Source of the DNA: Anagrus nilaparvatae
Taxonomy: Eukaryota; Arthropoda; Insecta; Hymenoptera; Mymaridae
Reading direction: 5' to 3'
NCBI GenBank assembly: GCA_022575985.1
Contig: JAKSXM010000007.1
Span: forward strand, 11,906,501-11,970,500
Length of the DNA stretch: 64,000 nucleotides
The notes under the pieces were generated by a model that made no database searches, was not told where the DNA came from, and saw nothing but the letters and a program-made list of their open reading frames with translations. This document shows, piece after piece, positions 47,542 to 56,490 of the stretch (positions within the stretch are counted from its first letter, which is position 1; each line of letters opens with the position of its first letter). Made by a program: the position numbers and the translations under genes.

Positions 47542-49069
47542 TATTTTTAACAGTGTAGGTATTTCTGGCTGCTTTTTCCAAATCTGAAGTCCATTTTTTC
47601 ATACAACCCCTCGGGGTTGCGATATCAACCCCTGTAATGGGGTAAATTGTAAATTTATGTTTAATGTTTTAAAATTATTAAAATTACGCAAAAAATATCT
47701 TGCTAGTTATTGAATAATTATATACGCATGTGATTTTTTGACATTTTTTACAGATTGTCTAGTTATTTTTTCTAAAGAAAAACCATTGTTTAAAGTGCTG
47801 AATCGTTTAAAAATTTTTGCGAGAAAATTTATAATTTACCCCAATTTAGGGGTTGATATCGCGCCCCCGAGGGATTTTATATGAAAATGGACTTCAGATT
47901 CGGAAAGAGCAGCCAAAAACTAGACACCATTTTTAGGCCTAAAAATCATAATTTCGTTTATTTATAAAGTTCACCCTATTATTACCCTTCTTAGGGGTTT
48001 AAATGGGATATTTAGATATGCACGTTATTTTTTGACATTTTTTACAGTTCGTGAAATTATTTTTTTAAAAGAGCAACCACTTTTCCAAGTGTTGAATCGT
48101 TAAAAAATCTTTTAAAGTATATTTACAATTTACCCCATTTGAGGGGTTGATATCGTAATCCCGAGGGGTGGTACGTGAAAATAGACTTCAGATTCGGAAA
48201 GAGCAGCCAAAATACCTATTAGATACCTTTTTTAGGTGAAAATTTCAGTTTATTCAAGTACTTAAAAAGTCCATCCCCCACGCCCCCATAATGTGCCCCC
48301 CAATGGGGTAAAACAGGTAAAAATATTTTTCTTTTAGTTTTTTGAGGTTTTTAAAGGTTCTAGCATTAATTTTATACAATAATCAACTGTTTTTATTGGC
48401 TAAATAACATTATAAAGAAAGTTCAAAAATTTATTTTAAACATACCCCATTTTGGGGGTTAATATCGCACCCCCGAGCGGTGGTACGTGAAAACAGACCC
48501 CAGATTCAGAAAGAGCAGCATAAAATACCTACTAGACATCATTTTTAGGTAAAAATTTCAATTTATTAAAGTACCTAAAAAGTCCATCCCCCACGCCCCA
48601 TAATGTGCCCCCCAATGGGGTGAAACAGGTAAAAATATTTTTCTTTTATTTTTTGAGGTTTTTAAAGGTTCCAGCAAAGATTTTTTATAATAATCAACTG
48701 TTTTTATTGGGTAAATAACATTATAAAGAAAATTCAAAAATTCATTTAAAACATACCCCACTTTGGGGGTTGATATCGCACCCTTGAGGGGTTGTACGTG
48801 AAAACGGACTTCAGATTCGGAAAGAGCAGTCTTAAATACCTACTGGATACCATTTTTGGCCTGAAATTTCAATTTTTTCATATAAAAATATGCGACTGTC
48901 CAGGGATTGTCGGTTGGGCGTTAATGGGTTAAACAAATAGATGGATGCACTTAAACCGCGAATATCAAAGATTTTATGTACGTATATAGCGAGGGATGTT
49001 GCATTTCAGCCTACCGTGGATACAGTAAATCGCGGATAAAAAATCCGCGAATAACGAGGGATGCTTGTA

Positions 49070-49475
49070 TATTGATAATTATTTGCTTTTTGTGACAAAA
49101 CCGGCAGTAGCTTGATTAAACGAAAGAAAATTTTGTTTTGCATTGTAAAATTAGGTTCCATTAACCAATATAATACAATTTTGAACAATTTTAACTAATT
49201 CTTAGATCATTTTTAAGTATTGCAACCTTGTATATAAAAAAATCTTTTTTTTATTTTTTTCTGTAATTTTCAAAACATACCTAAAAGCGAATGAAATTTA
49301 ATGTTAAGAATTTATTTTTTTTGGCAAATGATACACGATTTGACATCTCATTACTGTAATCGAGAATCCAAACATTTTTTAAAATTAAATTTAATAAATG
49401 TACCACAGAGAAAATAAACTTAATATTTTATGTATTAGTTTAAATTTTATTTACTATACAAATAACAAAAGGCCG
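49070..49475. other. AT-rich intergenic DNA
   Basis: No gene or bounded repeat seen. Confidence 0.4.
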
Positions 49476-49479
49476 ATAT

Positions 49480-50570
49480 TACATAACCGATAATAAATAA
49501 AGGCTATTGCCGAATAAAAGCAGTAATTTTGCCCCCAAAACCAAACCTAATCTACGTAGTAGCACCCAAAAAATAATCAAAAACTTACTGTTTCCCGTAG
49601 GATTTAGACCTCTAGACCACAACAAACCCCCAAAAACCTAAAAAAAAAAAAAAAAAAAAAAAAAAGTTTTTTTGGGATTTTTTAGATTTTATTTAGTTTC
49701 TCCGATTCATTAGTAGATAATATTAGAAATACTTTATTCATAGGCTGGAAAACTTAACATTTCACCACTTTTGAAGGAAAATTTTTTTTGGGCTTTTAGG
49801 GCCCCTTTAAGACCCCGAAATATAATTCAAACGGTTTTTGAGCATAAAAAAAATATACCATCCTTAAATTTTTTTTGTTGTCCCAGTAGGAAGAAAATCT
49901 TTTTTTTTTTAATTTTTTAGAAAATTTCTTGGAGGGGCAACCACTTTCTAATACTCGAGAATTCAATATCTTCTACTGCCGTTTACTCGCGGTTGTTTTA
50001 CTGCTATGAAATTTTTATTTTAAACAGTTTATTATTGTGCCAAAAATGTAAAAGCAGAGTTAGTAAACTGCTTTTTATCAATATCCATCATTTTGCAGTC
50101 CTAATCGTTCTATTCTGTTACCGCTGTTTATCCGCACTTTACGCATATTTTTGCTTTTTAAATTAAAAAATTAAAAAATATATAGGACTATAAAAAAAAT
50201 TTAAGGATTGTAAATATTTTTTTATACTCAAAAACGGATTTTTGAAAAATTCAAAATTATATTTCGGGGTCTTAAAGGACCCCTAAAGGACCAAAAAAAA
50301 ATTTTTTTTGAAAAGTGATGAAATGTTAAATTTTCCAGCCTATTATCATATCTGTTTACGTGTTGAAGAAGTGAAATAAAATCTAAAAGATAAAAAAAAA
50401 ACGTTCTTTTTAGGTTTTTGGAGGCCTGTTGTTGCCTAGAGGTCTAAAACCTACGGGAATCAGTGAGTTTTTTGATAAAATTTCGGGTGTTACACTTACA
50501 CTAGGTTTGATTTGGGGGGGCAAATCACTATACTTACCCGGTAGTACCCTTTATCAAAATCTATTATGAA
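49480..50570. mobile_element. fold-back element
   Basis: Left arm about 49485-49890, right arm about 50180-50560. Shared inverted words include AACCAAACCTAATCTACG (degenerate on the right), GTAGGATTTAGACCTCTAGA and its mirror TCTAGAGGTCTAAAACCTAC, and CCCCTTTAAGACCCCGAAAT with its mirror ATTTCGGGGTCTTAAAGGAC. The loop is about 290 bp. Ends and TSD not resolved. Confidence 0.85.
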
Positions 50571-51427
50571 CAAATTCGTAGGCTATTTTTTTAGTCCTAT
50601 TTTACAGATGAACGGTTCCTTGCAATATATTATAACTACATTATCAAATTATATTGCTTGGCAAAATTTTTGGGCAGTTTAATTTTAAAATCTAGCATAT
50701 CATCTTCAACCTAAAAAATTTCCAAACTAAAAAAAAACAAAAAAATTTTGTTAGATAATTATTATTTTAAATTAAAATTTTTACATTGTGTACTCAAAAA
50801 CATTTAATTAGAATATCGTTCATAAAACGTGCATAAATCACGTTTCTCGTAGATGCCAGATTTATTGATTACTAATAAAATCAATATTTTATGCACTTGT
50901 TGCATAATAAAATAATTATTTACTTTTCGTTAAATATTTTAGATATATATAATTCAATCCAGAAATTTTACAGGCACAAAGTCTATAAATATTATATTTT
51001 AGCTATAATATTATTAATTATATATTCGATAATTGTGCAATTATATTTGTGCATAATAATTTGAAAAATTTTTTTACAATATATTTCAACAATGCATCAT
51101 TAGATAATTAATGTTTATCTCAGCTGCTCCATTAAAATTTAGTTAAATATTAGCTCTTTTTACACGAGAACTTAATTTAATAATTAAACTAGTTTGGACC
51201 TCAATAAAGCCCTCGTATAAATGAGGCGAATATTTAAATAATTTTTATAAATTTTTTTATTTATAAATTTTACAACCACTATAAAACACACAAATAGTAA
51301 ATTATTCTATAAATTTACGTAATAAAATAAATAATAAAAAATATTTTACTATTCTACATAGAAATTATTTTATGAACAATAATTTAACCGACATTAACAT
51401 TATTTATAACGATAATAAATTTATATG
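50571..51427. other. AT-rich intergenic DNA
   Basis: No gene seen. It may include downstream sequence of the minus-strand gene that ends at 51723. Confidence 0.4.
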
Positions 51428-51612
51428 TTAGCCTGGTAGTTACTTAAAAAATTGCTTAGATTTTCTACTACTCATAAGAAACAAAATTATTTTAATGGGT
51501 TTGGTGGTAATATTTGTAAATGATTAAACGAGCTGTCATTTTGGGTATCTTATTTTTTTGGTAAGTGGTAATTAAAAATCCAATCAACTTTTTAAAACAA
51601 CTGCCAGGCTAA
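51428..51612. mobile_element. 185-bp MITE
   Basis: Ends TTAGCCTGGTAGTTACTTAA and the inverted AACTGCCAGGCTAA, in TA-rich flanks. Lies just downstream of the stop codon of the minus-strand gene, so it may be in its 3' UTR. Confidence 0.75.
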
Positions 51613-51722
51613 TATATACATTATATATATTTCGTATTATATATTTATTTACAAGATTTATGTTTGCTAATATATAAATTTTAAAATCTTATAATTATTT
51701 ATTGGTCTATATATTAAAATAT

Positions 51723-51939
51723 TTATGACGTTGAATGATCAGGACTAGCATCAATAAAATCAATATCCGAAGATGCACCAGCACTGCGACGCCTTGTATT
51801 TCTTGGTGAACCATTTATTCGTGTTCTTACACTTGCTGTTGATACACTTAATCTATTACTATTATCTATTGATATATTTAATTTATTTATTTTCTTGTTT
51901 ACTAATTTTTCATCATTTTCATTTGGTTCGGAATTTGAT
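51723..51939 (-). CDS. last coding exon of an unidentified host gene
   Basis: Acceptor TATATAATTTTCAG at 51953-51940, then an open frame of 71 codons ending in TAA at 51725-51723. It is rich in Ser, Asn and Arg, with a basic stretch SVRTRINGSPRNTRRRSAGA followed by an acidic end SSDIDFIDASPDHSTS. Codon use and the clean splice acceptor argue for a real exon. The SPRNTRRRS pattern looks like a phosphorylation-rich tail of a larger protein. The preceding exon is not visible up to 54 kb, so the intron must be long, and I cannot name the gene. Confidence 0.7.
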
Positions 51940-51953
51940 CTGAAAATTATATA

Positions 51954-52650
51954 TAAGGCTGAATTAGAAATTTAATACATAATTTATGTAAAGGTGGTTT
52001 ATGTTACTATAAAGTATCAAAATTCTGTTACTGAAATAAAAATGCAAAATATATATCTTTTAAAATTTTTTAAAACACTTTTTATATTTTATGAGTATAG
52101 ATGAAAGCTTTTTTGACGTTAAAAAATTTTAAAATTTTAAATAATTTAAAAATAATATCAGTAAAAATTGGTCTCTATTTTGCTGACACTTTTTTTGTTT
52201 ATAAGCATGAAATTTACTATTTGTACAGGTAAATAGTAAGAAAAATCAAAATTATTTTTCATCCCACCCCAATCCACACATTTGGGTTAACCTATGGTGA
52301 TAAAATCTTACAAATTTGATTTTATTTATTAATCAAAATAAGCCTCTCTGCTAAATTTTAAGTTTTTACGACGACTTTTATTTTCAACCCTAATTTTCGT
52401 GACACGGCCCGTATGTCTGACACTTATGTTACGTGTTTTCGAGCTTGTGACCACAAATAAACCATAAAAAATAACCTTAACGAACTGGACATTTTCATCT
52501 AGTTTATTAGCCTTTTTAAAACTCAGTTTCAAGAAAAATATTCAGAAAGTAGTTTTTATTGAAAAGCTAGTATATTAAAAAATTATCAAGTTCAAAGTTT
52601 AGAAATCTTATAATATTATATAAGTAAGGTTAAAATGGATATAATATTGT
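51954..52650. other. intron sequence of the minus-strand gene
   Basis: AT-rich. An open frame at 52329-52532 has no recognisable domain. No further exon found. Confidence 0.4.
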
Positions 52651-52652
52651 TA

Positions 52653-54086
52653 CTCCAGTAAAGGAAGTAAATTTTTTAGTAAAATGAAGGACTAATTAGA
52701 GGCAACTCAGATCAACTTAAAATTTTTTGGAATTCGTCAAGAAAAGTGCCCAGTACCCTAGTAAACAACTTCCAATACTGGGACAAAGCGCGGGGCGGGG
52801 GGCGTGGAACTTCTTGGGGAAGGGGGGTAAAAAAAAGTTTAAAAGTTTTTTTAAATTTACTGAAAATATGTTAGTATTACAAAAAAAAATTATATATTAC
52901 TTATAATATGAAGTATTTTAGTTGACAAATAAATTTTTATTTTTTTATTTTTGTACGATTAATATTAAAGGAGATATGTCATGGCAAAAACGGTTGGTAA
53001 ACGAAAAATGAAGAAACCGAATCGTTCTTGCGTATGGGGTTTTTGGCCATAACTATTTTTTGCTAATGATAACGCGATGTACAATGAACCATTTTAAAGC
53101 TAAGGTTATCGCCAAAATTTCATGTCATATGCAACATTTCAATTGGATTGGCCATTTTTTTAAAATTTTGCCCGACAAAAGAGAGCATTTACCGTTATAA
53201 ACATAAAATATGCAATTTTAAACGGCCAAATCTGCTTACAGATGAAAAATTATAACAAAAAATTGAAATACAAATATCCTGGAACTTACAAAATATACGA
53301 TTTTACCCAACTTCGTCAGGCCAAAGCATAAACAATAATTACCCAATAGGGCCAAAAATGGCTGGACATATTTAGAAACAAGTGATCTGGTTTTTCATTA
53401 AAGGATTTTTTTTCAAGCACCTCAGCCCAGATGGCACTAAAAAATTAGCATGAAAAAAATTAGATAAAAGTTTACTTTGCCCATAACTTTTTTTCTGCTT
53501 ATTTTAAACGGTTCTGGTTGCTCTCAAAATTTTTCCGATTTTGTCATCTTGCAAAATGATACTAATCATTTTTTTTGTAAAAGTAATATTTTTCGAGATA
53601 TTTACGCCAGAACGATCCGGTTTCTTCATTTTTCGTTAAGCAACCATTTTTGCCATGTCATATCTTCTTTAATATTAATCGTACAAAAATAAAAAAAATT
53701 TTATTTATCAACAAAAATACTTAATATAAGTAATATATAATTTTTTTTGTAATACTAACAGATTTTCAGTAAATTTAAAAAAACTTAAAAAATTTAAAAT
53801 TTTTTTTGCAAAAATCACACTTTTCCTTGCGCTATTACTCGAAGGGGTGTATTTTTGAGAAAATTTGCAATCAATGTTTTTATGTTAAAAAATGATAATT
53901 TATCGATTGGTTACATTATTTTTTTTTAACCCCCCATCCAAGGAGTTCCACCCGCCGCGCTTTTTCCCAGTAATGGAATTTGTTTACTCGGGCACTGGGC
54001 ACCTTTCTTAACAAAATTCAAGTTATTTCAAGTATCTGCAATTTGCCTCTAATTAGTACTTCCAAATTTTACTTCCTTTACTGGAG
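52653..54086. mobile_element. TA-flanked long inverted-repeat element
   Basis: TA at 52651-52652 and 54087-54088. Ends are CTCCAGTAAAGGAAGTAAA and its near exact complement. Arms run inward to about 53030 and 53610 (shared GGACAAAGCGCGG/CCGCGCTTTTTCC, TTTTGTACGATTAATATTAA, ATGTCATGGCAAAAA). The loop has no transposase. Size 1434 bp. Probably a Tc1/mariner-type derivative. Confidence 0.88.
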
Positions 54087-54089
54087 TAT

Positions 54090-54950
54090 TTTTCCGGTTA
54101 CTCGGAGTCAAAAAAATCTAAAGAGGTTCTCAGATTGAGAATGAAATATTGACACGAGTGAAAATGAAATTTTTTTTTTGAATTTTTTTCTTATAATTTG
54201 TCCAGCAAGGTCGTTTTAAACTGAATTGAAATTTAAATTATCTGGACGTTCTAATCCAATTTTCAAAAAAAAAAAAAAAAAAAATTTTTTTAAATTTCAG
54301 TCAATTATTTTTTTGTTACATAGTAAAATCATTTTTTCCTGAATTTAAAATATAAAAAGTTGTAAAATTAAAACGTTTAATAAAAATTGCTTGAAAATTT
54401 ATTTTAATTGAATATTTCAAGTGACTATTATAATATAACCATATGTTTGAAATTTCAATAGCAACTCAAATTAATACCCTAGAGGAATTATATATTATAT
54501 TAAATGATGATTTAAAATTGATGTCTATATTTTAGAACGAATACAATATTATAATTTAATAATATTTATATAAATTAAATTCAATAGTAAACATTTTTTT
54601 TTTACTGTAAAATAAAAAATTATTTGATTATTGATTATTACTGCAGAATGTTGCTTAAAAGACCGTTCATTATATTCTATAGCCTGCTGTTTACTTTATA
54701 CATCAACCTTGTTCAATTATCCCTTTTTGCTATATTTACATGTTGTATAAAGTCCTTCCTTTTGAAGTTTTGAGTATTATTCAAAGTTTCAAATTGAAAC
54801 CTTTATACAGTTAAATTACAAAAAATCTTATTTCAAAGACTTTTTTTTCTTCAAAAGTTTTAATAAATGCAATTTTTTTAATAGTAGTATAACTAAATAA
54901 ATTCAATAACGTAAAGAAATTTTTTTTTTTCAATTAATAATTGAGTAGTT
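54090..54950. other. AT-rich intergenic DNA
   Basis: No gene seen; poly(A) at 54268-54283. Confidence 0.45.
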
Positions 54951-54956
54951 ATACAA

Positions 54957-55346
54957 AGGGGATCCTGAGACAAGGGGTGGGGGTAACGGTGGTGGGGGTA
55001 ATGGTGGGGGAAATGTCCCACCCTGCCCTGAGGGGGAAAATACCCTGGCCTTGGGGCCGACCGTGCACGAGGGGTTTTCACGTGGCCGTGCAATTGCACG
55101 AGGGGTTTTTTACGTGGCCGTGCAATTGTACGAGCCGTGTGGGTGTGTGGGCGTGGGGGTGTGGGTATGTGCGTGTGAATGTGTGGGTTGTATGTGTGTG
55201 TGTTTGTGCGTGTGGGTGTGTGCGTGTGAGTTTGTGCGTGTGGGTGTATGGGCGTGGGTGTATGCGTGTGTTTGTGCGTGTGGGTGTGTGCGTGTGAGTT
55301 TGTGCGTGTGGGTGTATGGGCGTGGGTGTATGCGTGTGTGGGTGTG
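54957..55346 (+). repeat. G/T-rich minisatellite block
   Basis: From 54957 one strand is strongly G-rich. First come GGGGGTAACGGTGGTGGGGG words. Then two copies of CACGAGGGGTTTT-CACGTGGCCGTGCAATT (55066-55131). Then about 210 bp of GTGTGGGTGTGTGCGTGTGAG-type repeats whose higher-order unit of about 68 bp appears twice (55203-55270 and 55271-55330). Open frames over it (cysteine/valine-rich or His/Thr-rich) are repeat artefacts. Confidence 0.88.
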
Positions 55347-55536
55347 AAATTGCATAACGATTTTTTAATTATTATTATTTCAAAGAAAAAATACCGTTAT
55401 CACCGCTAGGTAGAGATATGGGATAGGGGGTAACTTATACGTTATAATAAAGCCAGTATTTTTTATTATTATGATTTAAGATAGTGGCTGTGCGAGATGT
55501 ATTCATATATATCATATATACTTATTATACTTGTAC

Positions 55537-55617
55537 GCTGCGGTATCCAAGTGGTAAAGGAGTCGGTGAATAAATATCGATGGGTCCCCTTCGCAGGTTC
55601 GAATCCGGCCCGCAGCG
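55537..55617 (+). tRNA. class II tRNA-like gene (Leu/Ser type), anticodon unclear
   Basis: The acceptor arms GCTGCGG and CCGCAGC pair perfectly and even extend outward by GTAC on both sides. The D arm is TCC-AAGTGGTAAA-GGA. The T arm holds a perfect B box, GGTTCGAATCC, with one stem mismatch. A 12-base variable region fits class II. The A box is weak (TATCCAAGTGG). The anticodon stem TCGGT/ATCGA encloses eight bases, GAATAAAT, not seven, so I cannot assign an anticodon. A run of T follows at 55621 (Pol III terminator). It is either an unusual or decayed tRNA, or a tRNA-derived element. Confidence 0.65.
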
Positions 55618-55688
55618 TACTTTTTTCTTTTTTTTTCTTTAATTAAAAAATATATAATTTAGTTGTACAATTTTTATCTCGTGTAAAA

Positions 55689-55746
55689 AGTTGCAGATGA
55701 CTCAGATATTGAAGATTTTCTTTTAATATCTGAGTCATCTGCAACT
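55689..55746. repeat. 22-bp perfect hairpin near the Polinton left end
   Basis: AGTTGCAGATGACTCAGATATT at 55689-55710 pairs exactly with 55725-55746 across a 14-base loop. It lies between the tRNA-like gene and the tandem repeats upstream of the polymerase gene and may be a terminal or origin structure of the Polinton. Confidence 0.9.
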
Positions 55747-55898
55747 GAGATAAATACGATAACACGATCTTATATACTAAATAAAATCAAAATTTATCAA
55801 TTGCGACTTTATATTTTTACACGCCATCTATCGACAAAATTAATTTTTATTTTTCTTGTTATTATTATTTTATTATCATTGTTTATTATTTTATAAAG

Positions 55899-56115
55899 CA
55901 ATTCTAAGAAAAAGATCAAAGAAAAAATACAGCTTGTTTATATTAAGTAATTCTAAGAAAAAGATCAAAGAAAAAATACCGCTTGTTTATATTAAGTAAT
56001 TCTAAGAAAAAAAAACCGTTAAAAATTTTATTATTATTTTTTATAATGCAATTAAACGATTCTAAGAAAAAGATCAAATAATAAATACCGCTTGTTTATA
56101 TTATTGTCAAGTGAT
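55899..56115 (+). repeat. 49-bp tandem repeat upstream of polymerase gene
   Basis: ATTCTAAGAAAAAGATCAAA starts at 55901, with exact 49-bp repeats beginning at 55950 and 55999, then two degenerate units to about 56115. The same GATCAAAGAAAAAATACCG word is at about 55379, left of the tRNA-like gene, which leaves the left border of the Polinton uncertain. Confidence 0.88.
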
Positions 56116-56257
56116 TTCAAGAAAAAAAATCGTAAACAAAAAAACCGTTAAAAATTATTATGCGTAGTAAAAAAAAATATTTCTAAGAATTCTAAAAATA
56201 GATCGAAGGGGAGGTAGTTCTTCTGCTCTGATTGGCTAGCGCTGGGCTGGAAAAAGA

Positions 56258-56294
56258 TATAAAGAGCGAGCGAAATTGCGGAGCGGTCATTCCA
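56258..56294 (+). promoter_or_regulatory. TATA plus initiator promoter of the polymerase gene
   Basis: TATAAA at 56258-56263 and an arthropod initiator TCATTC with its A at 56289, 31 bases downstream. An inverted CCAAT (ATTGG) lies at 56231. Confidence 0.75.
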
Positions 56295-56428
56295 ATTTTT
56301 CAAGCGTTCCTTAAAACTTCTTACAACGAGTATAATTATTATTGTCATAATTTTGTTGAAATTTATAAGTATTGAAAAAAATTTTCAAGATTGAAATAAT
56401 AACATCGTAAGAGGAATTATTATTTAAT

Positions 56429-56489
56429 GTAAGTTAAAAATTTATTTATTTATTTAATTATTTATTTAAAAAAAAAAGTTATTTTACAG
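56429..56489 (+). other. 5'-UTR intron of the polymerase gene
   Basis: GTAAGT donor at 56429 and TATTTTACAG acceptor ending at 56489, two bases before the start codon. 61 bp, AT-rich, host-like. Confidence 0.7.
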
Positions 56490-56490
56490 A

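Larger units (their letters stand above)
43059..47555. mobile_element. innermost TA-flanked element with kilobase inverted arms
   Basis: TA duplications at 43057-43058 and 47556-47557; removing the element rejoins GTCTAGTA with GGTATTTCTGGCTGC, which matches the sister modules of the host repeat. Ends are CACTGTTAAAAATACCCG and its exact complement. The left arm 43059-44806 and right arm 45168-47555 are inverted copies. The right arm holds about 700 bp (46140-46840) missing from the left. The loop is about 360 bp. No transposase seen. Confidence 0.9.
42157..48928. mobile_element. piggyBac-like element, TTAA-flanked, nested in the Tigger
   Basis: TTAA at 42153-42156 and 48929-48932. Termini are CCCATTAACGCCCAACCGAC and GTCGGTTGGGCGTTAATGGG, with the inverted match continuing through ATCCCTGGACACTCGCATAT (one mismatch). 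Both flanks carry repeated GAATCTGAAGTCYGTTTTCA and ACCCCATTGGGGGGCACATT modules, in opposite orientation on the two sides. No transposase gene is visible. The centre is occupied by a further insertion. Confidence 0.88.
41541..49067. mobile_element. outer pogo/Tigger-like element, TA-flanked
   Basis: Ends are CAGGCATCCCTTGTTATTCG and the inverted CGAATAACGAGGGATGCTTG, each next to a TA (41539-41540 and 49068-49069). This terminal sequence is typical of Tigger/pogo elements. Subterminal CGCGGATAAAAA words are repeated on both sides. Of 7527 bp, 6.8 kb is a later nested insertion. The remaining own sequence is 41541-42156 and 48933-49067. Confidence 0.88.

Noticed and set aside
54941..55355. 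Cysteine-rich and histidine/threonine-rich open frames up to 118 codons
   Set aside because: They are translations of the GT-rich minisatellite in three frames, including the antisense one.
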